A DNA stretch of 17,185 bases from VRUE01 sp046733275. GTDB lineage: Bacteria; Actinomycetota; Thermoleophilia; Solirubrobacterales; 70-9. The position numbers were made by a program, and so were the translations under genes. The stretch covers positions 1-17,185 of the forward strand of contig JBKPOW010000242.1 of NCBI GenBank assembly GCA_046733275.1. The letters are read 5' to 3'. Below the pieces are notes generated by a model. It ran no database searches. It had not been told where the DNA came from and was given only the letters and a program-made list of their open reading frames with translations. Every line of letters begins with the position of its first letter. Within the stretch, counting starts at the first letter, position 1. Positions 1 through 7,282 of this stretch are shown here, piece after piece.

Positions 1-477
1 CGCGCCGCGCTGCGGCCGGCCCCGCATCAGCGCCTCGGCCGCCGCCTCGTACCACTGGCCTGAGGTCGTCATCGCCGCCCGCAGCGCCGGCACCGTCGCC
101 GCGTCGCGGGTGGTCTTCTCGAGCATGTACTCGCCGCGCTCGAACCAGGCGTAGAGCTCGTCGAGCCCCGTCCGCAGCCGCTCCTCCGGGTCCTCGATCG
201 CGGCCCACCTGCCCAGATCGGGCAGCGGGTGCGAGGCGATCCAGTGCGAGGAGCAGGCGCGGAAGAGCGCCGTCTCGTCGGGGAAGTGGCGGTAGACGGT
301 GGCCCGCTGCACGCCGGCGCGCTCGGCGATCGCGCTGATCGTCGTGCGGGCGGGACCGACCGAGCCGTGCAGCTCCACCGTCGCCTCGGTGATCCGCCGG
401 CGCGTCTCGCCCTCCCGCTCGGCGCGCTGCCGCTTGCGGTAAGGCCGCCTGGGAGCTTTTGCCTCTTTCATCGACAT
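1..477 (-). CDS. TetR/AcrR-family transcriptional repressor (C-terminus outside window)
   Basis: The reading frame is open from the ATG at 477 to the window edge (159 codons, no stop), so the C-terminal part is missing. After a basic tail (KAPRRPYRKRQRAEREGETRRRI is the region) comes a TetR DNA-binding domain: 'TISAIAERAGVQRATVYRHFPDETALF' aligns with the usual helix-turn-helix and the YxHF signature, at about residues 50-77. The following helical part would be the ligand-binding domain. A second in-frame ATG lies at 471; 477 gives only two more residues, so the start is uncertain. The gene diverges from the cupin gene at 562, with an 84-bp shared region, so it most likely controls that gene and itself. 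The ligand is unknown. The family call is secure. Confidence 0.9.
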   Translation of the reverse strand, partial: MSMKEAKAPRRPYRKRQRAEREGETRRRITEATVELHGSVGPARTTISAIAERAGVQRATVYRHFPDETALFRACSSHWIASHPLPDLGRWAAIEDPEERLRTGLDELYAWFERGEYMLEKTTRDAATVPALRAAMTTSGQWYEAAAEALMRGRPQRGA

Positions 478-561
478 ACCTGTTCAGTGAATATTGACAG
501 AGGCGCCGGATCCCTGCTAACTTCGCTGCACACCAACGTTCAACGAAATGGAGGAGCCGAC
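478..561. promoter_or_regulatory. Divergent promoter/operator between TetR and cupin genes
   Basis: On the plus strand a TTGACA box (494-499) is followed after 18 bp by TAACTT (518-523), a plausible promoter for the cupin gene. An imperfect dyad, CTGTTCA (480-486) facing TTGACAG (494-500), overlaps this -35 box and lies next to the TetR start codon. That is where an autoregulating TetR repressor would bind. A GGAGGA ribosome-binding site (551-556) precedes the cupin ATG at 562. The boxes are directly visible; the operator role is inferred. Confidence 0.5.
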
Positions 562-1110
562 ATGCCACCGACCCAGCTCACGCCTCAGCTCACCCAGGAT
601 CTGCGCCGCTTCGACGCCTCGCAGGGACCGCGCAAGCTCGGCCCCGGCGACGGTCCGGTCGCCCAGCTCGGTGGCTGCGACGCGCGCTTCCTCGTCTGGG
701 GCGAGGAGTCCGGCGGCGGCTTCTCCCTGGTCGAACACCCGGTCCCACCGCGCTCGCTCTGCGCACCGCGGCACCGTCACAGCGGCGTCGACGAGTACAG
801 CTTCGTGCTCGAGGGCAGGATGGGGGCGCTACTCGGCGACGACGTGATCTACGCCGACGCCGGCGATCTTGCCTTCAAGCCGCGCGACCAGTGGCACACC
901 TTTTGGAACGCAGGCGACGAGCCGCTGCGCATCCTCGAGGTGATCTCGCCCGCCGGCTTCGAGCACTTCTTCCGCGAGCTCGGCGAAGCGGCGGAAGGGC
1001 GCGAGGTCGACCCCGAGGTGCTGGGCGAGCGCTACGGGATCGAGTTCGACCTCGAGAGCCTGCCGCGCATCTGCGCCGAGCACGGCCTCACCCACCCGCT
1101 GCTCGGTTGA
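562..1110 (+). CDS. Single-domain cupin protein
   Basis: 182 residues. The ATG at 562 was chosen because a GGAGGA ribosome-binding site sits just upstream and the frame before it lies in the TetR gene and promoter. Cupin motif 1 is visible as H71-R-H73-(x4)-E78-(x6)-G, and motif 2 as G101-(x5)-P-x-D-(x2)-H112-(x3)-N, so the four usual metal ligands (two His, one Glu, one His) are intact. Motif 2 has Asp where Gly is common. The rest is one beta-barrel and a short helical C-terminus. Cupins of this size bind small molecules or act as dioxygenases, isomerases or hydrolases; the substrate cannot be read. It probably answers to the divergent TetR repressor. It converges on the beta-propeller gene that ends at 1118, leaving 7 bp between stops. 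Confidence 0.85.
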   Translation: MPPTQLTPQLTQDLRRFDASQGPRKLGPGDGPVAQLGGCDARFLVWGEESGGGFSLVEHPVPPRSLCAPRHRHSGVDEYSFVLEGRMGALLGDDVIYADAGDLAFKPRDQWHTFWNAGDEPLRILEVISPAGFEHFFRELGEAAEGREVDPEVLGERYGIEFDLESLPRICAEHGLTHPLLG

Positions 1111-1117
1111 CGCGGCC

Positions 1118-2683
1118 TTAACCGCCTAGCCTGAAGGCGACGAGCTGCGGCGTCTGCCCTTCGGTAGCGAGGCCGGCCGGGGCAATCACTGTGTTGCCCG
1201 AGATGGAGACGCCGGCGTCGGTCCCCGCGGGGAGGGTTTCCTCCCAGACGAGGCGGCCGGTGGCGGTGTCAAACGCATGCAAGTCGCCGTCTGCCGTGGT
1301 CGCGAGCACAAGGTCGTTGACCACCGAGGTGAACCCGAGCGGCGGCGAGTCGGGGAATTCCTGCCTCCACTCGAGCTTGCCGGTCCTCACGTCCAGTGCG
1401 ACCAGTTCCCCGTATTGCGGACCCGGTTCACTACGTTCCGTCTGACTGGTGATTTCGAGCGGACTATTGACGACAGGGACGAAGAGCAACTCGCGATCAG
1501 TCGACATCGGCGCAGGCACCCCGCCGCCTGACCCAGGCCATACCGTCATCGGCGGTTTCAGCTTCGACGTTTCGCCGCGCATCGCCAGCAGGCCATCGTC
1601 GTCGTGGCCGTTGTGCTTGCCGACCTTCACCTTCCAGATCGGCTTGCCGGTCCTGGCGTCCATGGCGAGCACGATTCCCGACCTGCCGGCTCCGATGACG
1701 ATCTCCTTGCCTTCGCCGTAGACGATGATCGGTGAATTTTGGAAATCCCAACCATAAAGGGCGTGTGGCGTGACCTGGTGGTGCCACTCGAGCTTGCCCG
1801 TTTTGGAGTCCAACTTGACCAGGGAAGAGCTGTAAAGATTCCGGCCTGGCCGGCTCGAGCCCCAAGGTTTCCTTGCGATGCCGGGGAACGGCCCTGGACT
1901 GCCGACCCCGAAGTACATCGAGGCCTCTATATCGAAGGCCGGCGTGTACCAGAGACCACCGCCGGAGTTGACGCGGGGGTCTCCCCAGAGGGTTCTCGGC
2001 ACGGTGTCGAAATGCCACAGTTTCTTGCCCGTGATCGCATCGAGCGCCCAGAGCACCCCGACGGCGCCCCCGCCCTGAAACTTGCTTGCCGTGGCAGGCA
2101 CCGTCGAGAAGTAGACGATGCCATCGTTGAAGGCCGGGGCCATACCAATGCCCTCGTGCTTGTTGCGGACCAGCTGCACCGACCAGACCTGTTTACCCGT
2201 CTTCTGATCGAGGGCGAATGCAGAGGTCGACGTTGCACCGAACACTCTCCCGTCTTGCACGACCACTCCGTTTGGGCCCCGATCGGGAAGCTCGAATCTC
2301 TTTTCCCAGAGTACGTCGCCGCTGCTCGCTTCTATCGCCTGCACATTTGAAGCCAAATCCTGCGAATAGATCACGCCTTTGCTGTTCACTGGCGAAGAGG
2401 TGTAGCTGCCAAAGGCGTTCTCCGCCGCGATCGGCGTCGACCAGGCGACCTCGAGCTCGTCCACCGTGGATGCGTTGATGGGCCCCCAAGTCCTACGAGT
2501 GTTGAAGGCGTCGAAGTTGGGATAGCCGGTGCCTTCGAAGCTCACCTTGCGATCTGAGCCAGAGCCGGCATCCGAGTCAGAGTCGTCGCAGCCTGCTGCC
2601 AGGACCGCCGCCGCGAGCATCGCGATGGGCACTGTGGCGACCCTGTAATACACCCCCCTGCCGGTAGCGGCCATCAATCTCAC
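1118..2683 (-). CDS. PQQ-like beta-propeller lipoprotein, copy 2 (quinoprotein dehydrogenase fold)
   Basis: 521 residues from GTG 2683; the ATG at 2674 (residue 4) has a GGTGAG stretch upstream and is an equally good start. The N-terminus is a lipoprotein signal with lipobox L-A-A-G-C (Cys32) and then an acidic Ser/Asp linker, so it should be anchored outside the cytoplasmic membrane. At least six blades end in the tryptophan-docking motif (AxDxxTGKxxW: e.g. ALDQKTGKQVW, ALDAITGKKLW, KLDSKTGKLEW, AMDARTGKPIW, ALDVRTGKLEW). 'GGGLWYTPAFD', 'GSPGPFPG' and 'RPGRNLYSSSLVKLD' resemble PQQ-dependent alcohol dehydrogenases. There is no cytochrome domain and no vicinal Cys pair, so it may be a cofactor-free scaffold. 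It lies 22 bp after its paralogue, probably in one transcript. Base composition is visibly less GC-rich than the upstream copy. Confidence 0.85.
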   Translation of the reverse strand: MRLMAATGRGVYYRVATVPIAMLAAAVLAAGCDDSDSDAGSGSDRKVSFEGTGYPNFDAFNTRRTWGPINASTVDELEVAWSTPIAAENAFGSYTSSPVNSKGVIYSQDLASNVQAIEASSGDVLWEKRFELPDRGPNGVVVQDGRVFGATSTSAFALDQKTGKQVWSVQLVRNKHEGIGMAPAFNDGIVYFSTVPATASKFQGGGAVGVLWALDAITGKKLWHFDTVPRTLWGDPRVNSGGGLWYTPAFDIEASMYFGVGSPGPFPGIARKPWGSSRPGRNLYSSSLVKLDSKTGKLEWHHQVTPHALYGWDFQNSPIIVYGEGKEIVIGAGRSGIVLAMDARTGKPIWKVKVGKHNGHDDDGLLAMRGETSKLKPPMTVWPGSGGGVPAPMSTDRELLFVPVVNSPLEITSQTERSEPGPQYGELVALDVRTGKLEWRQEFPDSPPLGFTSVVNDLVLATTADGDLHAFDTATGRLVWEETLPAGTDAGVSISGNTVIAPAGLATEGQTPQLVAFRLGG

Positions 2684-2705
2684 CGCCCTTTGGATCCCGC
2701 AGCGT

Positions 2706-4250
2706 TCAGCCAGGCAGCCGGTAGGCGACGAGCTGCGGCTGCTGGCCTTCGGCTGAGGCGAGGCCGGCGGGGGCGATGACCATGCCTTCGGCGACCGCGA
2801 CGCCGGAGTTGGTGCCGGCCGGCAGCGACGCCTGCCAGGCCATCCGGCCCGAGCTGGTGTCGAAGGCCTGCACTTTGCCGTCGGAGGTGGTCGAGAAAAC
2901 GAGGTCGTTGGAGACGGTGGTGAAGCCGAACGGCGCCGTCGGGAACTGGTGTTTCCACTTGAGCTGGCCCGTCGCCACGTCGAGCGCGATCAGTTCGCCG
3001 TTGAGCGGACCCGGTTCCTGCCGTTCGGTCTGCGAGGTCACTTCCAGCGGGCCGTTGATCACCGGCACGTAGATGTTTTTGCCGTCGCTTGCCATCGGCG
3101 CGATCACGCCGCCCAGCGAGCCGGGGTAGACGAGCATCGGCAGTTTCAGCTTCGAGGTTTCGCCGCGCATCGCCAGCAGGCCGTCGTCGTCGTGGCCGCT
3201 GTGTTTGCCGACCGCTTTCTCCCAGACCACGTCGCCGTTCTTGGCGTCGAGGGCGAGGACGATGCCCGACTTGCCCGCGCCCAGCACCAGTTCCCTGCCA
3301 CCGGCTTTCACCAGGATGGGCGGGTTCTGGAAATCCCAGTCATACAACGCGTGCGGCGTCACCTGGTGGTACCACTCGAGCTTGCCGGTTTTCTCGTCGA
3401 GCTTGACCAGTGAGTCGGTGTAGAGGTTCGGTCCGGGGCGGCTCGATCCCCACGGTTCCTGTTCGGACCCGGGGAAGGGACCGGGGTTGCCGATTCCCGC
3501 GTACAGCCCGCCCTTGCCGTCGAAGGCCGGTGGGTACCAGAGGCCACCGCCGGAGTTGGCCTGCGGTTTGCCCCAGAGGTCCTTCGGCACGGTGTCCCAC
3601 GACCAGATTTTCTTGCCGGTTTTGCCGTCCAGCGCCCAGAGGATCCCGACCCCGCCCGGGCCGTAGAATTCGGCCACGGTGACCGGTACGGTCGAGACGT
3701 AGACGACGCCGTCCTTGTACCCCGGCGCCATGTCGATGCCCTCGACTTCTTTGCGGATCAGTTGGACCGTCCACATTTGCTTGCCGGTCTTCTGGTCGAG
3801 GGCGAAAGCGGAGGTCGCGGTCGCGCCGAAGACCAGGCCGTCCTGCACCACCACCCCGTTCGGGCCGTGGTCGGGCGACTCGTATTTTTTCGTCCAGAGA
3901 ACCTCGCCGCTCTCGGCGTCGATCGCCTGCACGTTGGACTCGAGGTCCTGCGAGTAGATCACGCCTTTGCTGACGATCGGCGAGGAGGCGTAGGCGCCGA
4001 AGGCGCTTTCGGCGCTCAGCGGCAGGGTCCAGGCGACTTCGAGGTGATCGACGTTCGCCGCGGTGATGCGCGATTTTTCGTCGCGGGTGTTGGCGAGGTC
4101 GCCGTTGGCGTAGCCGGTACCGGTGAAACTCACGTCACCGCCGCCGCCGTCGTCAGAGCCGCCGCAGCCCGTCGCCAGGAACGCCGCCGCGAGCATGGCG
4201 ACGAGCCCTGCGGCGACCCTGTCATACCCCCACCCGCCAGTAGCAACCAT
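2706..4250 (-). CDS. PQQ-like beta-propeller lipoprotein, copy 1 (quinoprotein dehydrogenase fold)
   Basis: 514 residues. The signal peptide ends in lipobox L-A-T-G-C (Cys29), followed by a Gly/Ser/Asp linker. It is collinear over its whole length with the neighbour at 1118-2683: the same W-motif blades (ALDQKTGKQMW, ALDGKTGKKIW, KLDEKTGKLEW, ALDAKNGDVVW, ALDVATGQLKW, AFDTSSGRMAW), the same 'GGGLWYPPAFD' and 'GNPGPFPG', and 'GHDDDGLLAMRGETSKLK', so the pair is a tandem duplication. 'RPGPNLYTDSLVKLDEKTGKLEW' followed by 'TPHALYDWDF' resembles the quinoprotein alcohol dehydrogenase active-site region. This copy has YDWDF where copy 2 has YGWDF. It has the usual high GC of the region. No Cys pair or haem motif is seen, so enzyme activity is uncertain. 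It lies 34 bp after the N-hydroxylase gene but has its own candidate promoter, so membership of the biosynthetic operon is open. Confidence 0.87.
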   Translation of the reverse strand: MVATGGWGYDRVAAGLVAMLAAAFLATGCGGSDDGGGGDVSFTGTGYANGDLANTRDEKSRITAANVDHLEVAWTLPLSAESAFGAYASSPIVSKGVIYSQDLESNVQAIDAESGEVLWTKKYESPDHGPNGVVVQDGLVFGATATSAFALDQKTGKQMWTVQLIRKEVEGIDMAPGYKDGVVYVSTVPVTVAEFYGPGGVGILWALDGKTGKKIWSWDTVPKDLWGKPQANSGGGLWYPPAFDGKGGLYAGIGNPGPFPGSEQEPWGSSRPGPNLYTDSLVKLDEKTGKLEWYHQVTPHALYDWDFQNPPILVKAGGRELVLGAGKSGIVLALDAKNGDVVWEKAVGKHSGHDDDGLLAMRGETSKLKLPMLVYPGSLGGVIAPMASDGKNIYVPVINGPLEVTSQTERQEPGPLNGELIALDVATGQLKWKHQFPTAPFGFTTVSNDLVFSTTSDGKVQAFDTSSGRMAWQASLPAGTNSGVAVAEGMVIAPAGLASAEGQQPQLVAYRLPG

Positions 4251-4259
4251 CGTCTCGCG

Positions 4260-4288
4260 ACCCTATTCGATCAAAAAAACTCTGTCAA
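4260..4288 (-). promoter_or_regulatory. Promoter of the beta-propeller gene pair, overlapping the upstream stop codon
   Basis: On the minus strand a perfect TTGACA (4288-4283) is followed after 17 bp by TAGGGT (4265-4260). The expected start of transcription is within a few bases of the ATG at 4250, so the transcript would be nearly or fully leaderless; no ribosome-binding site is seen before that ATG. The TGA stop of the N-hydroxylase gene (4287-4285) is part of the TTGACA box. The -35 match is strong and the -10 match moderate. Confidence 0.5.
4263..4279 (-). repeat. Shared motif T7-G-ATCGAATAG, copy A
   Basis: On the minus strand 4279-4263 reads seven T, then G, then ATCGAATAG. The same string without the G occurs on the plus strand at 12695-12710, directly beside the tRNA gene at the other end of the operon. 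In this GC-rich window a shared 16-base match with a T7 run is unlikely to be chance. Here it forms the spacer and -10 region of the beta-propeller promoter. Confidence 0.5.
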
Positions 4289-5613
4289 GTATTTACAGAT
4301 GCATGGTCGATTAGCGGTGCCGGCCCGCGCTCTTCGAGCAGCGGCTGGAGCACACGGTTGGCCAGGAGGCCGAGGGCGCCGAGGTTGGCGAAGCCCGGAC
4401 CCTGGCTGAGGCCGCCGAGGCCGGGGATCTGCAGGCGCGGCTGCATGTCGCGCAGTTCGAGGTGACGGCCGATCGGCACCTCGGTGCCCGGCGGCGTGTC
4501 CCAGAGCTTTCCCACCTGACCCTCGATCTCGTTCCGCGTCTCCGCCGGAAAGAGCCCGTGCAGCTGCGCCAGCAGGTCGAACCCGGTGCAGTTGACGACG
4601 TAGTCGTGCTCGGGCGCCGCCACCCCTTCCGGCGACTCGTGCCGCAGCCGCACGCCCTCGCCGCCGCGGGCGGCCGAGACGTCGGTCACCCGCCCGGTGA
4701 CGAAGCGGCAGCGGTCGTCGTAGGCGATCGCCGCCAGGCTGGGCGGGTCGAAGACGCCGCGGTCGGAGTGCTTGACGAAGTCGCGCCGCGTCGTCTGATC
4801 GAGCGCCGTCCATTCGACCTCGTCGGGGTTGGAGAAGACGCGATTCTCGAGGAAGCTCTCGCCGCGGCTCATCGGCAGCATCGGCGTGTACACGGTGAAG
4901 CGCGAGCGGGGGCGGAAGCCGCGCAGGAACATCATGCAGCTGAGCGCGCTCTCGCCGCCGCCGACGATGGCGACGTCGCAGGCGCTCTCCTCGGGCAGCT
5001 GGGCGAACTCCTCGCGCCGGCTGTCGCAGTGGAAGACGCGCTTGGCGATAGCCTCCTCGTGGGGGAAGGCGCGGTGCACGCCGGGGCCGGTCAGGATCAG
5101 CGCCCGCGCCAGGTAGCGCTCGCCGCCGTCCGCGCCCTCGACCTCGACCGCCCAGCGCTCGCCGTCCTCGAGCGAGACGCGCGTCACCCGGCCGGCGACC
5201 TGGTCGATGCCCTCGCTCGCCCGTCCCAGTACCCAGGTTAGGTACTCGCCGTAGTCCTTGTGGCGCACCGAGGGAGAGCCGGCGTCGATCCAGCGCGCGT
5301 AGCGCCGCTTGGCGACCATGTAGCGCTGCCAGGAGAAACGCATCGCCTGCTCGTCGATCGCCTCGCCCGCCTCGCCGAACTCGCGGAAGCTCTGGTAGGG
5401 GAAGCCGACGTCCTTGATCGGCGTCACCGCCAGCGGCTCCTCCCCCGAGGTCATCCCGTTGAGGCCCTTCCAGGAGGCCGCCACCTCGGTCCCCTCGACG
5501 ATCCGCAGCGAGAAAGGCCCGAGGCCGAGCGAGTTGAGCGCGTGCACCTTGGTCGCGATGCCCGCGGCCTTGGCGCCGGCGCCGACTACGAGTAGATCGG
5601 ACTCGGCTGCCAT
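4285..5613 (-). CDS. MbtG-like FAD/NADPH-dependent amine N-hydroxylase (lysine/ornithine N-monooxygenase family)
   Basis: 442 residues from ATG 5613, which lies 28 bp inside the end of the P450 gene. This implies translational coupling; no clear ribosome-binding site is present. The FAD-binding motif GAGAKAAGIA is at residues 11-20 and the NADPH-binding motif VGGGESA at 217-223. The regions 'PIKDVGFPYQS', 'RFSWQRYM', 'YGEYLTWV', 'RGESFLENRVFSNP' and 'GLSQGPGFANLGALGLLANRVL' match the mycobactin lysine N-hydroxylase MbtG closely as I recall it, more so than ornithine hydroxylases of the PvdA type. Such enzymes turn a side-chain amine into a hydroxylamine, in siderophores or as the step before N-N bond formation. 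No siderophore synthetase or NRPS is in the window, so a non-siderophore role is more likely. Family confidence is high; the substrate (Lys, Orn, Arg-like or an arylamine) is open. Confidence 0.88.
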   Translation of the reverse strand: MAAESDLLVVGAGAKAAGIATKVHALNSLGLGPFSLRIVEGTEVAASWKGLNGMTSGEEPLAVTPIKDVGFPYQSFREFGEAGEAIDEQAMRFSWQRYMVAKRRYARWIDAGSPSVRHKDYGEYLTWVLGRASEGIDQVAGRVTRVSLEDGERWAVEVEGADGGERYLARALILTGPGVHRAFPHEEAIAKRVFHCDSRREEFAQLPEESACDVAIVGGGESALSCMMFLRGFRPRSRFTVYTPMLPMSRGESFLENRVFSNPDEVEWTALDQTTRRDFVKHSDRGVFDPPSLAAIAYDDRCRFVTGRVTDVSAARGGEGVRLRHESPEGVAAPEHDYVVNCTGFDLLAQLHGLFPAETRNEIEGQVGKLWDTPPGTEVPIGRHLELRDMQPRLQIPGLGGLSQGPGFANLGALGLLANRVLQPLLEERGPAPLIDHASVNT

Positions 5614-6974
5614 GGCTCGGCGGCGTCGGGGGCGGGGGAGGGAGTGCGCGGTTCGGCGACGACGCGGCCGCGCTTGTCGGGGCTGAAGGAGATCGCGCTG
5701 CGCCGCGCGTGCTCGGAGTCGGAGTCGACGGGCCGCAGGTCGACCTCGCTCAGCACCGTGCGCAGCACCCGTTTCATCTCCATTTCGGCGTAGCTGGCGG
5801 CGAGGCAGCGGCGGGTACCGCCGCCGAAGGGGATCCAGGTGTAGGTGCCGGGCGGCTCCTCGAGAAAGCGCTCGGGCAGGAAGTGCCGCGGGTGGGGGTA
5901 GATCTCCTCGTTGCGGTGGATCAGGTAGACGCAGGGGGCGACGACGGTGCCGGCCGGCAGCTCGTAGTCGCCCAGCTCCATCGGCCCCAGCAGGCGGCGG
6001 ACGACGACGGGCACCGGCGGGCAGAGCCGCAGCGTCTCTTTCACCACCGCGTCCATGTAGGCGTCCTCCTCGCCGGCGAGGACCTCCTCCTGCAGGCGCG
6101 CCAGCTTCTCCGGGTGGCGCAGCAGGCGCTCGAACACCCAGGCCAGCGAGGACGAGGTCGGGCCGTCGGTGAGCAGCGTCATCAGTTCGTCCCGCAGGTC
6201 GCTCTCGCTCAGCGGCGAGCCGTCCTCGTAACGGGCGTCGATCAGGATCGAGACGATGTCCTTGCGGCCGTTCTCGCCCGCCCGCCGGCGCCGGTCGACC
6301 TCCTCCAACAACGCCGCTTCGACCGGCGCCATCGCCGCGCGGAAGCCGGCGTTGCGGGCCAGCCAGCGCGGCCCGAAGGCCGCCGCCCGGCTGAGCCGGC
6401 CGGGGTCGTTGAGCGCCCGCGTCAGCCGGTGCAGCAGGGTGCGCAGGCGGCCGAGGCGGTGCGCTTCCTCGGGGCCGAAGACCGAGCGCATGATCACCTC
6501 CTGCGTGATCGCCTGCATGTGCGGCCACAGCTCGAACGGCTTGCCGACCGGCCAGCGCCGCACCTGCTCGCGCGTCACCTCCGCCATCATCTCGGCGTCG
6601 GCGCCCATCCGCTTGCCGTGGAACGGCGGCAGCATCATCCGCCGCCGGTTCATGTGCGCCGGCTCTTCCATCAGCATCACCGAGCGCGGCCCCAGCACAG
6701 GCAGCAGCAGCGGGTTGGCGAGCGCCATGCCGAGGCTGTCCTTGGGCGCGGTGAGGACCTTTTTCACGTCCTCGGGATCGCAGAGGAAGACCCACGTGCC
6801 CGAGTGCAGGATGCGCAGGGTGAAGAGGTCGCCGTAGCGCTCCTGGCAGTGCTTCATGAACGGGTAGGGGCGCTTCGCCCAGCCGACCGCCTGCAGTGCG
6901 CTCGGCATCCGCGGGCCGGGAGGCAGCTCCCCCCGCCTCCCGGCCCCGCGGGCGTTTCTCCCGCTGCCCTTCAC
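5586..6974 (-). CDS. Cytochrome P450 with atypical I-helix
   Basis: 462 residues from GTG 6974, whose GTGA overlaps the stop of the mutase gene; GGGGAG lies just before it. The N-terminal PPGP hinge (18-21) supports this start over the internal ATG at residue 23. Haem-binding loop F383-GGGTRRC390 has the axial Cys390; the K-helix E313-T-L-R316 and the PERF element (367-370) are normal. The I-helix is not: where class relatives have AGxETT, this protein reads T269-D-G-P-T-S-S-S and is about two residues shorter before LAWVFERLLRHPE. The usual acid/alcohol pair for oxygen activation is therefore replaced by Thr and Ser. Soluble, no membrane anchor; needs partner ferredoxin/reductase from elsewhere. 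Probably tailors the operon product; the altered I-helix leaves room for a non-hydroxylating reaction. Confidence 0.92.
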   Translation of the reverse strand: MKGSGRNARGAGRRGELPPGPRMPSALQAVGWAKRPYPFMKHCQERYGDLFTLRILHSGTWVFLCDPEDVKKVLTAPKDSLGMALANPLLLPVLGPRSVMLMEEPAHMNRRRMMLPPFHGKRMGADAEMMAEVTREQVRRWPVGKPFELWPHMQAITQEVIMRSVFGPEEAHRLGRLRTLLHRLTRALNDPGRLSRAAAFGPRWLARNAGFRAAMAPVEAALLEEVDRRRRAGENGRKDIVSILIDARYEDGSPLSESDLRDELMTLLTDGPTSSSLAWVFERLLRHPEKLARLQEEVLAGEEDAYMDAVVKETLRLCPPVPVVVRRLLGPMELGDYELPAGTVVAPCVYLIHRNEEIYPHPRHFLPERFLEEPPGTYTWIPFGGGTRRCLAASYAEMEMKRVLRTVLSEVDLRPVDSDSEHARRSAISFSPDKRGRVVAEPRTPSPAPDAAEPWQPSPIYS

Positions 6975-7282
6975 TTCTCCCCACTCCCTGAGGAAGTCTC
7001 CAACGCCGCCATCAGCTCGTCCTCCTCCTTGCAGGTGGCGGCGATCAAGAGCTCGAAGAGGTCGCCGCAGAACTCGGCCGGCAGCTTTGCCTCCTCGCCC
7101 CGCGCCAGGTAGCGCTCGCGCACCGCCTCGACCCGGTGCGGCTGCATCATCGGGATCTCGTGCTCGAGCTTGTAGCGGGCGATCTCACGGCAGACCTCGA
7201 AGCGCTCGCCCAAGAGGCGGGCGATCTCGTCGTCGAGCCCGTCGAGGCGGCGGCGGTACGGCTCCAGGCCGTCCTGGCTCAT
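6971..7282 (-). CDS. AroQ-type chorismate mutase, probably 4-amino-4-deoxychorismate mutase (PapB/CmlD type)
   Basis: 103 residues from ATG 7282, overlapping the previous stop by ATGA. A single three-helix AroQ domain: 'LEPYRRRLDGLDDEIARLLGERFEVC' and 'YKLEHEIPMM' supply the first Arg, second Arg and Lys of the active site. In the stretch aligning with R-D-I-D-R-E of the E. coli enzyme this protein has M-Q-P-H-R-V, so the conserved acidic residues that contact the C4-hydroxyl side of chorismate are replaced by Gln and Val. With an ADC synthase in the same operon, the likely substrate is 4-amino-4-deoxychorismate, giving 4-amino-4-deoxyprephenate. Further steps to p-aminophenylalanine need a dehydrogenase (PapC type) and an aminotransferase, neither of which is in the window. 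Ordinary chorismate mutase remains possible. Confidence 0.8.
   Translation of the reverse strand: MSQDGLEPYRRRLDGLDDEIARLLGERFEVCREIARYKLEHEIPMMQPHRVEAVRERYLARGEEAKLPAEFCGDLFELLIAATCKEEDELMAALETSSGSGEK

Noticed and set aside
229..561. N-terminal extension of the cupin frame
   Set aside because: It lies antisense to the TetR gene and across the promoter; the ribosome-binding site supports ATG 562.
4285..5613. Siderophore cluster centred on the N-hydroxylase
   Set aside because: No NRPS, NIS synthetase, transporter or ferric reductase is present in 17 kb; the partners point to an ADC-derived product.
4285..6984. 899-codon open frame running through the N-hydroxylase and P450 region
   Set aside because: Only its last 442 codons are real. 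The upstream part is an Arg/Pro/Ala-rich shadow of the P450 gene in another frame, caused by high GC.
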